A DNA stretch of 64,000 nucleotides from Arthrobacter sp. StoSoilB22 (GTDB lineage Bacteria; Actinomycetota; Actinomycetes; Actinomycetales; Micrococcaceae). Both the position numbers and the translations under genes were made by a program. Shown piece by piece: positions 26,913-35,395 of the stretch; the first letter of the stretch is position 1, and every line of letters starts with the position of its first letter. The notes beneath the pieces are model-generated. The model did no database searches, had not been told where the DNA came from, and saw only the letters and a program-made list of their open reading frames with translations. The DNA is taken from assembly GCF_019977315.1 (NCBI RefSeq), contig NZ_AP024652.1:434001-498000 (forward strand), read 5' to 3'.

Positions 26913-27479
26913 CTAGCGGGCGTAAAGTGCGGAGGAGGATGTGAGTTTGCGGAGCCCGATGCCCGATGCGATTAGGAGCAACCCGGTAACGATCGCGAAT
27001 CCGGCCAACATCCACACCAGGCCCAGGAGGCCCAGCCCCGGATTCACCAGCACCACAATCCCGAACACCGTGGTGATCAGGCCGGTAAGGAACCAGACGC
27101 CCCAGCTTCGGATGAAGGTCCTCGCGGCCAGCGAAAGGATAATTTGGGAAAGGCCAAGAACAAGGGCCCACAATCCGATCAGCACACCGATTGCTGCCGC
27201 GGTAATTCCCGGCAACGCAATGGCCACAATGCCGGCTGCTATGGAGATGAGCCCACCAACTATGGTCCAGCGGGATCGGCCGGCGGGGTCGTAGAAATAA
27301 TGGGCCACGCTGGTAATGCCGTCAATGATCGCAAAAACACCGAACATGACAACCACCACCAAAGCGGTGGCACTGGGCACAACAAAGATCAAGAGGCCAA
27401 AAACTATGGAAAGGGCTCCCCGGACCAGCAAAGCAGTTCCCGGGTTTTTGAACATTTTGCGATCCGCTGCATCGTCCAT
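26913..27479 (-). CDS. HdeD-like (DUF308) membrane protein
   Basis: 188 residues with six hydrophobic helices in pairs (LVRGALSIVFGLLIFVVPSATALVVVVMFGVFAIIDG and similar), the DUF308 pattern of the HdeD family. HdeD is linked to acid resistance in enterobacteria; the actinobacterial role is unknown. I start at ATG 27479 (MDDAADRK); the open frame extends upstream over the response-regulator end without a real start. Confidence 0.8.
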   Translation of the reverse strand: MDDAADRKMFKNPGTALLVRGALSIVFGLLIFVVPSATALVVVVMFGVFAIIDGITSVAHYFYDPAGRSRWTIVGGLISIAAGIVAIALPGITAAAIGVLIGLWALVLGLSQIILSLAARTFIRSWGVWFLTGLITTVFGIVVLVNPGLGLLGLVWMLAGFAIVTGLLLIASGIGLRKLTSSSALYAR

Positions 27480-27507
27480 ACGGCTCAGCGTAACCAACCG
27501 CGTACCT

Positions 27508-28134
27508 TTACCGCATCCCCTCACGCCGGATAGCTGTGGCAATTGCTGCGGCACGGGTTTCGACGCCGAGTTTGGCGTAGATATGAGCGAGGTGGGTTTT
27601 GACTGTCGCTTCGGAAATGAACAGTCTTTTCCCGAGATCACGGTTGCTGAGGCCCTGGGTTAGGAGGCTGAGCAGTTCGGCTTCGCGGGGCGTGAGAATT
27701 TCGTCCGGATTCCGTAATTGTTGGAACAGGCGGGAAGCTACCGGCGCACTCATCACGCTTTTCCCCTGCACCGCGCCACGAACGGCTGCGAAAATTTCTT
27801 CCGGCGCAGCATCCTTGAGTAAATAGCCCATGGCACCGGCGTCCACGGCCCGCACAATGTCAGCGTCCGAATCGTAGGTGGTGAACACGATGATGGCTTG
27901 CTTCGGGTTCCGCTGTCGCAGCTGTTTGGTGGCTTCAATGCCATCCATTCCAGCGCCCATTGCCAGGTCCATGAGGATTACTGCGGGTGAATGCTCTTGG
28001 GTGGCTTTCAGGGCTTCCTCGCCGGAGGACGCCTCCGCGACGACGGCGATGTCACCTTGGGTGCCCAGCAGCGCCTTGAGTCCGCTCCGAACTACCGTAT
28101 GGTCGTCCACGAGGAGCACCGAGATAGTGTTCAC
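27508..28134 (-). CDS. NarL/LuxR-type response regulator, SenR-like
   Basis: 208 residues. Receiver domain with VDDHTVVRSGLKALL and the phospho-acceptor Asp in VILMDLAMG, then a LuxR HTH (LTPREAELLSLLTQGLSNRDLGKRLFISEATVKTHL). It overlaps the histidine kinase by four bases. Receiver and kinase resemble the Streptomyces SenR/SenS pair, and the divergent gene encodes an HbpS-like secreted protein; these three together suggest a heme or redox-stress system. Confidence 0.88.
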   Translation of the reverse strand: MNTISVLLVDDHTVVRSGLKALLGTQGDIAVVAEASSGEEALKATQEHSPAVILMDLAMGAGMDGIEATKQLRQRNPKQAIIVFTTYDSDADIVRAVDAGAMGYLLKDAAPEEIFAAVRGAVQGKSVMSAPVASRLFQQLRNPDEILTPREAELLSLLTQGLSNRDLGKRLFISEATVKTHLAHIYAKLGVETRAAAIATAIRREGMR

Positions 28135-29381
28135 AGGGCCTCCTTCAAAGCATGGGCCGGATCAGCTGGCTGGGTCAGTGGGAACTGCGCCGCGATGATG
28201 GTGCCTTCGCCGGGCGAGCTTTCCACGGACAATTCTCCGCCCAACTGCTCAACACGCTGCCGCATGGCACGGAGGCCGTACCCTCCGTTGGCCGACGCCG
28301 GAGGTACCGATGCAGGATCAAAGCCGCGACCGTCGTCGAACACGTCCAAGGTGACCGCATCCGGAAGGTAACCGAGCGTCACGCTGGCATGGTCCGCGCG
28401 GGCATGGAGTTTGATGTTGGCCACGGCGCTTTGGGTGACGCGGAGCAGGGCATGACGCACCTCGGATGGAAGGGTCCGCGGCTCACCGGTGACGTGGATG
28501 CTGACGGTCTCAAAGTATTGCCGTGCCGCATGTTCCAGGGCTTCCGGGAGCGGCCCGGTCTCAAGGCCGGGAGCGGAGAGCTCGTGCACCAGGCTGCGGG
28601 TGTCTGCGAGGTTGCGCCTGAGCAAATCTGTTGCTTTGCGGACGTCATGGTGGGCGGTTTCGGCTGGCCAGGAGCGTTGGGCGGCCTCAAGGAGGAGCAG
28701 GCTGCTGGCCAGGCCTTGGGTGACGGTGTCGTGGATTTCACGGGAAACCCGCTCGCGCTCGGTGGCGATTCCGGCTTCACGTTGCTTGGAGGCGAGTTGC
28801 TCCTGGGCTTGGGTGACGTCGTTGAAGAGCCTGCGTTGCAGTGCCGCATCGCGCTCAATCTTGTCGTAGATCAGCGTGAGCAGGGCGCCCGCCGCGAGAG
28901 GCCCCAGCAGCATGGCGATGTCCGTCCAGCCGCTCATGCGGAAGAGCCCGACGGCGGTAGCGGCCGCCGTAGCGCCTCCCGCCACGTAGCCGGCCCAACC
29001 GCGGAAGGCCGTGCGCGTGAGGAAGAAAATGGCGAAGGAACACCAGGCGAAGCTCGGAGCGACCACCACCAACGCGGCCCACGCAGCCACCAACGCCACC
29101 ATCCAGGGGATCCACAACCGGTGAGTGCGTTGACCCGGCGGCTGCCGGTGAGCCAGTGGTTGGCGGTGAGCCAGCACCGCGGTCACCGCATACAGCGCGC
29201 ACACGGCCACGGCCAAAGCAACGGTCCACAGGTTGTCCGCGGGGGAGTGTCGCATAACGTACCGGACTGCGGAGGCCACCATCAGGACGGCGAAGCCCAA
29301 GTGCACCACAGCATCAATGCGGCCATCAATCCGGCTGCTGAGCTGGTTGCCAGGTTCGAGCCTTGGATGAGCAGTTGGCAT
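28131..29381 (-). CDS. Sensor histidine kinase, SenS-like
   Basis: 416 residues. About five to six N-terminal membrane helices (VVHLGFAVLMVASAVRYV to LLGPLAAGALLTLIYD), then a HisKA_3 dimerisation domain with the phospho-His in SREIHDTVTQGLASSL and an HATPase with DDGRGFD and GGYGLRAMRQR. A duplicated AHRQPLAHRQPP occurs between helices. Class and topology fit SenS, which detects extracellular HbpS. ATG 29381 is 195 bases from the divergent HbpS-like start. Confidence 0.88.
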   Translation of the reverse strand: MPTAHPRLEPGNQLSSRIDGRIDAVVHLGFAVLMVASAVRYVMRHSPADNLWTVALAVAVCALYAVTAVLAHRQPLAHRQPPGQRTHRLWIPWMVALVAAWAALVVVAPSFAWCSFAIFFLTRTAFRGWAGYVAGGATAAATAVGLFRMSGWTDIAMLLGPLAAGALLTLIYDKIERDAALQRRLFNDVTQAQEQLASKQREAGIATERERVSREIHDTVTQGLASSLLLLEAAQRSWPAETAHHDVRKATDLLRRNLADTRSLVHELSAPGLETGPLPEALEHAARQYFETVSIHVTGEPRTLPSEVRHALLRVTQSAVANIKLHARADHASVTLGYLPDAVTLDVFDDGRGFDPASVPPASANGGYGLRAMRQRVEQLGGELSVESSPGEGTIIAAQFPLTQPADPAHALKEAL

Positions 29382-29576
29382 GGGTGGTTCCCGTTCCGGG
29401 TTTGGGTGGAAGGCGTTCTTTCCATGCTAGATCCCACGCAGTCATTGGTCTCTCCACCTTTTGGCTGATGCAGGTGGCGGAAAGGCTGAGACCGGGAGCG
29501 GCGCCCGGCCGATGCGGCGTGGGGGCGCTCGCGAAAGCATGGAGATGTACCCGATGCCAACTACCAGGAGAACCTT

Positions 29577-30149
29577 GTGAAGAAGTCCAACAAGATGATT
29601 GCCGCCGCCGCTGCCGGAGCATTGCTGCTCACCGGCGGTGTCACTGCTGTGGCCAACGCCGTGTCACCAGCCGCCGCACCCGCCGCGCCCGTGAAAGTTG
29701 CCGCAGAAGTTCAGCCGGCACCGGAGAACGTTGTAGCCCAGAACCGCATCTCCGTGGGCGCCTCAAGCGCAGCCGTCAACGCCGCGCTCGCCAAGTGCCA
29801 GGCAGACAAGCTGCCGTTCGTGACTGTTGCCCTGGTTGACCGTTTCGGCACCGTTCAGGCCCTGCTCCGCGGTGACAACGCCGCCGAGCACACCATCGAA
29901 GCCGCCAAGCAGAAGGCCTACACAGCCGCAGCTTTCGGTGCTCCCACCAGCGAGCTGGCCAAGCGCATCAACGGTAACGGCCCCTCCATCGCCGACCTCC
30001 CGGGCACCTTGTTCCTGTCCGGCGGCGTTCCGCTGAAGGTCAACGGCGTTTCCGTTGCAGGGATCGGTGTGGGCGGTGCTCCCGACGGCGCCCTCGACGA
30101 AGCCTGTGCAACCGCTGGCGCTGATGCCTTGGCCGTGGCAGCGAAGTAG
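29577..30149 (+). CDS. Secreted GlcG/HbpS-family heme-binding-like protein
   Basis: 190 residues. Signal peptide with basic start (KKSNKM) and core AAAAGALLLTGGVTAVA, then one GlcG/HbpS domain: AVNAALAKCQADKLPFVTVALVDRFGTVQALLRGDNAA, and FLSGGVPLKVNGVSVAGIGVGGAPDG. In Streptomyces reticuli, HbpS is an extracellular heme-binding partner of the kinase SenS. The GTG start at 29577 follows CAGGAG by six bases. It diverges from the two-component genes, giving all three parts of a sensor. Confidence 0.85.
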   Translation: MKKSNKMIAAAAAGALLLTGGVTAVANAVSPAAAPAAPVKVAAEVQPAPENVVAQNRISVGASSAAVNAALAKCQADKLPFVTVALVDRFGTVQALLRGDNAAEHTIEAAKQKAYTAAAFGAPTSELAKRINGNGPSIADLPGTLFLSGGVPLKVNGVSVAGIGVGGAPDGALDEACATAGADALAVAAK

Positions 30150-30151
30150 CC

Positions 30152-30925
30152 ATGAACCCCCTTGGAGTTTTTGTACAGATGATGCCCTTATGGGAGCGTT
30201 TTAGGGGCGTTATCTGTACAAAAACGCGGGTGGTGGGGGCGGGCGTGCTGGTGCTCGGGCTGCTGTCCGGATGTACGACGGCGGCGTCCCCGCCTTCCAG
30301 CCCGGCTGCGCCTTCCAGCCCGGCGCCGACTCAATCAGCCCCCACCCAAGCCGCGCCGTCGAGCGTAAGTCCCGTCCCGTCGTCGTCGGCTGCTGTACCG
30401 GCTCAACAATCAACGGAACTGTCACCGGAGGCCCAACTGGAAACTGACCGACTCCTGATCCTTGCCGCGAAAGCCAACGACGCTGCGAGGGTGCGCGAAC
30501 TGATCGCGGCTGGCGGCAACGTCAACGCCAAGGACGACATCCAGGACTCCGCGTTCCTCTATGCCGGTGCTGAGGGCTTCAACGAGGTCCTGCAACTGAC
30601 GCTGGCTGCGGGAGCGGACGTTCGCAGCATCAACAGGTACGGCGGCACGGCCCTGATCCCGGCGAGCGAGCATGGGCATACGGACACTGTGCGGATCCTT
30701 ATCGCAGCGGGCGTGCCCGTGGACCACGTCAACAACCTGGGCTGGACCGCCATGCAGGAAGCCATCCTGCTCAACAATGGCGGTCCGAATCAGCAGGACG
30801 TGGTCCGGCAACTCCTGGCAGCCGGAGCCAACCCGGACATCCGCGACCCCCAAGGCCGAACCGCCCTGCAGAACGCAGAGCGGCTCGGATTCACGGAGAT
30901 CGCGGCGCTGATCCGGGCGCGCTAG
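30152..30925 (+). CDS. Ankyrin-repeat lipoprotein
   Basis: 257 residues. Signal sequence GVLVLGLLSGC with lipobox, a Ser/Pro/Ala-rich linker with repeats (SSPAAPSSPAPTQSAP), then four ankyrin repeats (RLLILAAKANDAARVRELIAAGGNVNAKDD, and FNEVLQLTLAAGADV, HTDTVRILIAAGVPV, DVVRQLLAAGANPDI). The annotated ATG, two bases after the HbpS-like stop, gives an unusually long, odd N-terminal stretch because a long inverted repeat lies across it. GTG 30230 is in frame but would leave almost no charged n-region. The true start is uncertain. Confidence 0.8.
   Translation: MNPLGVFVQMMPLWERFRGVICTKTRVVGAGVLVLGLLSGCTTAASPPSSPAAPSSPAPTQSAPTQAAPSSVSPVPSSSAAVPAQQSTELSPEAQLETDRLLILAAKANDAARVRELIAAGGNVNAKDDIQDSAFLYAGAEGFNEVLQLTLAAGADVRSINRYGGTALIPASEHGHTDTVRILIAAGVPVDHVNNLGWTAMQEAILLNNGGPNQQDVVRQLLAAGANPDIRDPQGRTALQNAERLGFTEIAALIRAR
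30167..30225. repeat. Long inverted repeat overlapping the ankyrin gene start
   Basis: Perfect 14-base arms GTTTTTGTACAGAT / ATCTGTACAAAAAC flank 31 bases, with an imperfect extension of about six more pairs (ATGCCC / GGGGCGT) and a loop of about 16. It can fold as one long hairpin in RNA. Possibly a dispersed palindromic element of this genus. Confidence 0.8.
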
Positions 30926-32140
30926 CTACAGCGCTTCCAGCACGCTCACGTAGTTGGCGATGCCCACGCCGCCCATGTTCTGCACAGCTCCGCGGCGGGC
31001 GTTCGCTAGTTGCATGTCGCCCGCGGTCCCGCTGAGCTGCATCGCGGCAATAACGTGCTGCGACACGCCAGTGGCACCCACCGGATGCCCCTTCGCCTTG
31101 AGTCCGCCGGAGACGTTGACGGGAAGCTTGCCGTCCTTATAAACCCAGCCTTCCTGGATGGCACGCGCGCCCTCGCCGCGCGGAGTGAGACCCATGGCCT
31201 CGTACATGATGAGCTCGGCGATGGTGAAGCAGTCGTGCACCTCGGCGAAGTCCAGATCCTCAATGCCCACGCCCGCCATGGTGAAGGCGCGCTCCCACGA
31301 GGCTCGGGTGGCGGCGAACTCGGTGGGGTCGCGCTTCTCCGCCGGGAAAAAGTCGTTGGCATGACCGAAACCAGCAAGACGCACAGGTGCAGTTGCGCCG
31401 CCGGTAGCCGACGTTGAAAGCACGACGGCGGCAGCGCCGTCCGAGACCGGCGAACAGTCAGTGCGGCGCAGGGGCTCGGCCACCATGGGGTTCTTCTCGG
31501 AGATAGTGCGGCAGAACTCTTCGCCGAAATCCCGGTGCATTTGGGCGTAAGGGTTGTCCATGCCGTTGTGGTGGTTCTTGGCGGCGATGGAGCCGAGGAC
31601 GTCGCCGAGGCCGCCTTCAAAGCCCGTGCCGCTGATTCCTGCCCCGAAACGCTTGCCGTAGTGCTTGGCCACCTCTGCGAACAGGCCCGTGAACCCGGTG
31701 GAGGACGCTTTGCCGGCCATCTCGTACGAAGCACCAAGGAGGGCTGCTCCCACGACGTCCGCGCCGGCGTCGGTCATTTTCTCGGCCCCGATCACCAGGA
31801 CGTTGCGGGCAGTTCCGGCGAGGACGGCCTTGACTCCCTGCTGGAAGGCGGCCGATCCGGAGGCGCACGCATTCTCGGTACGCGTGGACGGGACGTTGGC
31901 CAGGTCCGCGGACAACTGAAGCGCCAAAGAGGACGTGAATCCCAGAGGCTGCATGCCGGAGTTGAACTGTCCAAGGTAGATCTCGTCGATGTCCTTGGGG
32001 TCCAGGCCGGAGTTGCTGATGGCTTCGCCGGCAACCTGGACGATCAGCGACTCCAACGTCTCATCGCTCAGTTTCCCAAACTTGCTGTGCCCCCAGCCGG
32101 TGAGCAGGATGTCTTTGCCGAACTGGTCTTTCAGGCTCAT
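30926..32140 (-). CDS. Thiolase, SCP2/SCPx-type acetyl-CoA acetyltransferase
   Basis: 404 residues. Nucleophile Cys in ENACASGS, then [13 protein letters not shown] and [14 protein letters not shown]. The usual C-terminal CxG cysteine is absent (it reads QNMGGVGI), as in SCP2-type thiolases, where the HDCF cysteine does that work. It overlaps the CoA-transferase B gene by 4 bases, so it probably cleaves the acyl-CoA made by that enzyme, for example acetoacetyl-CoA. It abuts the convergent ankyrin gene with no gap. Confidence 0.85.
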   Translation of the reverse strand: MSLKDQFGKDILLTGWGHSKFGKLSDETLESLIVQVAGEAISNSGLDPKDIDEIYLGQFNSGMQPLGFTSSLALQLSADLANVPSTRTENACASGSAAFQQGVKAVLAGTARNVLVIGAEKMTDAGADVVGAALLGASYEMAGKASSTGFTGLFAEVAKHYGKRFGAGISGTGFEGGLGDVLGSIAAKNHHNGMDNPYAQMHRDFGEEFCRTISEKNPMVAEPLRRTDCSPVSDGAAAVVLSTSATGGATAPVRLAGFGHANDFFPAEKRDPTEFAATRASWERAFTMAGVGIEDLDFAEVHDCFTIAELIMYEAMGLTPRGEGARAIQEGWVYKDGKLPVNVSGGLKAKGHPVGATGVSQHVIAAMQLSGTAGDMQLANARRGAVQNMGGVGIANYVSVLEAL

Positions 32141-32847
32141 GCGTTGGCTCCTTCAAGCGTGTGTTCCTCAGAGGTGGGTTCTTCAGAGGCAAGCGCCAGC
32201 GCAAACTCGGCCTCGGTCTTGCTACGGATTTCTTCTGTCGTGACGCCCGGTGCCAGGCGTGTCAGCAGCAGGCGCGTGCCGCCGTCGTGCGTTTCAGCGT
32301 CAGGCACGATGTCGAAAACGGCCAGGTCCGTGATGATCCGGTCCACGCAGCGCAGTCCCGTGAGGGGCAGCGTGCATTCGGTGACGATCTTGGCCGAACC
32401 GTCCTTGGCATTGTGCTCGGTGAGGACCACCACCCGCGGTGTCCCGGCCACCAAATCCATGGCGCCGCCCATACCCTTGACCATCTTGCCGGGGATGGTC
32501 CAGTTGGCAAGGTCGCCGCTGCCGGACACCTGCATGGCGCCCAGGATGGCCACCTTCACGTGCCCGCCGCGGATCATGCCGAACGAGGTAGCGGAGTCGA
32601 AAATGCTGCCGCCGGGGGTGATGGTCACAGTCTGCTTGCCGGCGTTGATGAGGTCCGCGTCTTCTTCGCCCTCATAGGGAAAGGGGCCCATTCCAAGCAG
32701 GCCGTTCTCGCTCTGGAGGACCACCCGCACGCCGTGGGGCAGGTTGTTGGCCACCAGCGTGGGGATGCCGATGCCGAGGTTGACGTAGTCGCCGTCGTTC
32801 AATTCTTCGGCCGCGATGGCGGCCATCTGGTCACGTGTCCATGCCAT
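32137..32847 (-). CDS. scoB: 3-oxoacid CoA-transferase, subunit B
   Basis: 236 residues of a family I CoA-transferase B chain. [14 protein letters not shown], the catalytic Glu in [10 protein letters not shown], and [15 protein letters not shown]. It should form a heterodimer with the A subunit, using succinyl-CoA to activate a 3-oxo acid such as acetoacetate. A 3-oxoadipate substrate (PcaJ-like) cannot be excluded from sequence. Confidence 0.85.
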   Translation of the reverse strand: MAWTRDQMAAIAAEELNDGDYVNLGIGIPTLVANNLPHGVRVVLQSENGLLGMGPFPYEGEEDADLINAGKQTVTITPGGSIFDSATSFGMIRGGHVKVAILGAMQVSGSGDLANWTIPGKMVKGMGGAMDLVAGTPRVVVLTEHNAKDGSAKIVTECTLPLTGLRCVDRIITDLAVFDIVPDAETHDGGTRLLLTRLAPGVTTEEIRSKTEAEFALALASEEPTSEEHTLEGANA

Positions 32848-32866
32848 GGTGATGTGCTCCTTTGCT

Positions 32867-33598
32867 TTAGACCGTCAGTGCTTCAGCGCGCTGTGCTTCC
32901 GGGCGTTGGCGGACGGTTCGCTGCTCGATGTCCTTGACCCGGTTGGTTGCCTGGACAAGCCGCTGGACGTAGACGCCCGGGGTGACGATGTGGTTGGGGT
33001 CCAGCTCGCCCGGCTGCACAATGACCTCCGCCTCGGCGATGGTCACTGTGCCTGCCGTGGCCACCACAGGGTTGAAGTTCCGCGCGGTGTAGCGGTAGAT
33101 CAGGTTCCCGTCCGTGTCCGCGGTGTGCGCATGAACCAGCGCGACGTCGGCGGTGATGGCGCGCTCGCGGACGTAAGTTACGCCGTCGAACTCTTCCAGC
33201 GGCTTGCCTTCGGCAACCAAGGTGCCCACCCCGGTGCGCGTGTAGAAAGCGGGAATGCCGGCACCGCCCGCGCGGAGGCGTTCGGCCAGCGTGCCCTGCG
33301 GGGTGAACTCGACTTCGAGTTGGCCAGCCAGGTATTGCTCAGCGAAGAGCTTGTTCTCGCCCACGTAGGAAGCAATGACTTTGCGGACCTGGCCCGCCTC
33401 AATCAGGACTCCAAGACCCTTGCCGTCCACGCCCATGTTGTTGGACACGATGGTGAGGTCCTTGGCGCCCGATTCCCGGACGGCGTCGATCAAGTCTGCG
33501 GGGATGCCGCTCAGGCCAAAACCGCCGACGGCGATGGTGAGGCCGTCTGCCATCAGGTCATGGAGCGCTTGGGCTGCGCTTTGTTGGATCTTGGCCAT
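32867..33598 (-). CDS. scoA: 3-oxoacid CoA-transferase, subunit A
   Basis: 243 residues. Glycine-rich CoA-binding [17 protein letters not shown] and [15 protein letters not shown], with [23 protein letters not shown] further on. First gene of the scoA-scoB-thiolase operon, 19 bases before scoB. The promoter region between it and the divergent IclR gene holds two matching palindromic motifs. Confidence 0.85.
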   Translation of the reverse strand: MAKIQQSAAQALHDLMADGLTIAVGGFGLSGIPADLIDAVRESGAKDLTIVSNNMGVDGKGLGVLIEAGQVRKVIASYVGENKLFAEQYLAGQLEVEFTPQGTLAERLRAGGAGIPAFYTRTGVGTLVAEGKPLEEFDGVTYVRERAITADVALVHAHTADTDGNLIYRYTARNFNPVVATAGTVTIAEAEVIVQPGELDPNHIVTPGVYVQRLVQATNRVKDIEQRTVRQRPEAQRAEALTV

Positions 33599-33630
33599 GC
33601 TGGGCTCCTCTTTGAGTTCGTTTCAGGTGA

Positions 33631-33643
33631 TCCACTTTGTGGA
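33631..33643. promoter_or_regulatory. IclR-type operator, site 1
   Basis: TCCACTTTGTGGA, a palindrome (TCCAC/GTGGA) 33 bases before the scoA start. The same pattern recurs at 33743. Confidence 0.6.
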
Positions 33644-33742
33644 CTGTGCTGTCTCTTGAGAAGGAGCCTAGTTTTGCTTAGCAGGACGGTCAATCTTCAC
33701 CGTGGAAGGAGACTCAGGGTATGGACGGTACACTGAAAGCTG

Positions 33743-33755
33743 TCCATATTGTGGA
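33743..33755. promoter_or_regulatory. IclR-type operator, site 2
   Basis: TCCATATTGTGGA, 24 bases before the iclR ATG, matches site 1 at 11 of 13 bases. TATGGAC at 33720 also pairs with GTCCATA at 33742. Confidence 0.6.
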
Positions 33756-33778
33756 TGATTTCTTCTTGAGGGGGTCTC

Positions 33779-34552
33779 ATGGTGGTTCAGGGAGCGCAGG
33801 TGGTGGGCCGGGTAGCCCTGCTGCTGCGGCTGGTGGGACGGAAGCCCGAAGGCACGTCATTGGCAGGCTTGGTACGCGAGTCCGGGTTGACCCGGCCAAC
33901 AGTGCACCGGCTGCTGACGTCGCTGGCTGCTGAGGGATTGCTGGAACACGACTCGGGCTCTGGAAAGTGGGTTCTGGGGCCGGAGATCTTTCTGCTGGGT
34001 TCGGTGGCTGCTGCGCGTTTCCCCATGGAGGACATTGCTCGGCCGTCGCTGCGCCGGTTGGCTGCCGAGACAGGGGAGAGTGCCTTCTTTTCCATCCGAC
34101 GTGGAAACGAAACAGTGTGCGTGCTGCGCGAGGAAGGTTCTTTCCCGGTACGGTCCTTCGTGCTGCACGAAGGCGTGCGCTTTCCGTTGGGTGTGGCATC
34201 AGCGGGGACGGCGATCATGGCTTTCCTGCCTCCCGATGAGCAGGAACTCCTATTGGGGGAGTGGCCAGCGCATGCCGGGGAGTTCGCCGTGGGACATCCT
34301 GCAGAGGTGGTGCGGCGAAACCTGGAACAGACCCGGCTGACCGGTTACTCCGTCAATCCCGGGCTAATCCTTGAAGGTAGCTGGGGCATGGGTGCTGCCG
34401 TATTCGACCAGCAGGGACGGCCGGCGTGGGCTTTGTCCTTGACGGGAATCGAACCCAGGTTCCGCCCGGACCGCCAGGATTTCCTTGGCAAGCTTCTGCT
34501 CGAGGAAGCACACCGAATGAGCGCGCGGTTGCAGGCCACCGGACCCAACTGA
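33779..34552 (+). CDS. IclR-family regulator of the CoA-transferase/thiolase operon
   Basis: 257 residues. Winged HTH (TSLAGLVRESGLTRPTVHRLLTSLAAEGLLEHD) then an IclR effector domain (GESAFFSIRRGNETVCVLREEG, RFPLGVASAGTAIMAFLP). Divergent from scoA, with operators in between. GAGGGGG precedes ATG 33779. Confidence 0.92.
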   Translation: MVVQGAQVVGRVALLLRLVGRKPEGTSLAGLVRESGLTRPTVHRLLTSLAAEGLLEHDSGSGKWVLGPEIFLLGSVAAARFPMEDIARPSLRRLAAETGESAFFSIRRGNETVCVLREEGSFPVRSFVLHEGVRFPLGVASAGTAIMAFLPPDEQELLLGEWPAHAGEFAVGHPAEVVRRNLEQTRLTGYSVNPGLILEGSWGMGAAVFDQQGRPAWALSLTGIEPRFRPDRQDFLGKLLLEEAHRMSARLQATGPN

Positions 34553-34563
34553 GTCGCATTTGT

Positions 34564-34589
34564 GCGCGTTTTGAGCGCTCAAAACGCGC
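34564..34589. terminator. 26-bp perfect palindrome, probable bidirectional terminator
   Basis: GCGCGTTTTGAGC and its exact complement, reading the same on both strands, between the convergent iclR and GNAT genes. As RNA it folds with a ten-base stem and an AGCGCT loop. Confidence 0.65.
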
Positions 34590-34596
34590 TGTGCTG

Positions 34597-35187
34597 CTAC
34601 CTGGTTGGGGTGGGTTGGGTGAGGTCCAGGCGCATCAGGACTCGTGGGAAGCCATTAAGGACCGACGTCGTCTCGGTCACCTTCTTGAAGCCAGCCTTCT
34701 CGAATAATCTGCGGGTGCCCACGTAGGCCATGGTCAGGTCCACTTTGGAGCCCTTGTTATCCACGGGATAACCCTCAATGGCGGGCGCGCCGTGGCTCTT
34801 GGCGAAGTCGATTGCCCCGCGAAGCAGCTCGTGAGAGATCCCTCTGCCTCGATGTCCGGGGCGCACCCGAATGCACCACACGGACCACACGTTGGTTTCG
34901 TCCACGTGGGGGATCTTTCGGTTCTTCGCGAAAGTGGTGTCCGCGCGAGGGTGGACCGCTGCCCACCCCACTACTTGGTCGCCGTCGTACGCCAAAACGC
35001 CGGGAGGAGGATCCTCGGCCACCAGCTTCTTCACGAACTTCCCGCGCTCCTGTTTCTGGAGCTCCTGGTTCAGTTTCGACGGGATCCTGTAGCTCAGGCA
35101 CCAGCACACGTTGGAATCGGGGCTCTTGGGCCCCACCATCGTCTTCACGTCATCGAACACCGTTGCGGGGCGAACCTCGATAGCCAT
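34597..35187 (-). CDS. GNAT-family N-acetyltransferase
   Basis: 196 residues. Acetyl-CoA binding segment IRVRPGHRGRGISHELLRGAIDFA (R/Q-x-x-G-x-G/A), preceded by VVGWAAVHPRAD. The Cys-rich N-terminal part (SNVCWCLSYRIPSKL) occurs in a group of actinobacterial GNAT proteins; the substrate is unknown. ATG 35187 with AGGATGG upstream is preferred over 35196. Confidence 0.85.
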   Translation of the reverse strand: MAIEVRPATVFDDVKTMVGPKSPDSNVCWCLSYRIPSKLNQELQKQERGKFVKKLVAEDPPPGVLAYDGDQVVGWAAVHPRADTTFAKNRKIPHVDETNVWSVWCIRVRPGHRGRGISHELLRGAIDFAKSHGAPAIEGYPVDNKGSKVDLTMAYVGTRRLFEKAGFKKVTETTSVLNGFPRVLMRLDLTQPTPTR

Positions 35188-35263
35188 GCGGACCATCCTG
35201 TCACCCGCGGTGGGCCTGCGTTCTGCCTATCCGAACAAATTTCAAAACTTTTTCAATCCGGAC

Positions 35264-35291
35264 CCATCCACCCCGTCCCACCCTCCGAATA
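35264..35291 (+). promoter_or_regulatory. Sigma-K-like ECF promoter upstream of the fasciclin gene
   Basis: CCATCC at 35264-35269 and CGAATA at 35286-35291 with a 16-base spacer. This agrees with my recollection of the mycobacterial SigK consensus (CCATCC, N16-17, CGAATA). The gene it serves encodes a FAS1 lipoprotein, and SigK in mycobacteria drives the FAS1 genes mpt70/mpt83. Confidence 0.65.
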
Positions 35292-35395
35292 GCTGGTGAG
35301 ACACAAACCGCAGGTGAAGCAAAAGCAGCACCTGCAACCCGCGTCCCACCAACCAATGGATCCAACGCCCTGGTTCCAAAAACAAGGAGAATGAC

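Noticed and set aside
28152..29468. 438-codon open frame on the plus strand
   Set aside because: Antisense to the histidine kinase, which has H-box and HATPase motifs.
31535..32677. 380-codon open frame on the plus strand
   Set aside because: Antisense to the thiolase and scoB; the reverse-strand proteins have clear catalytic motifs.
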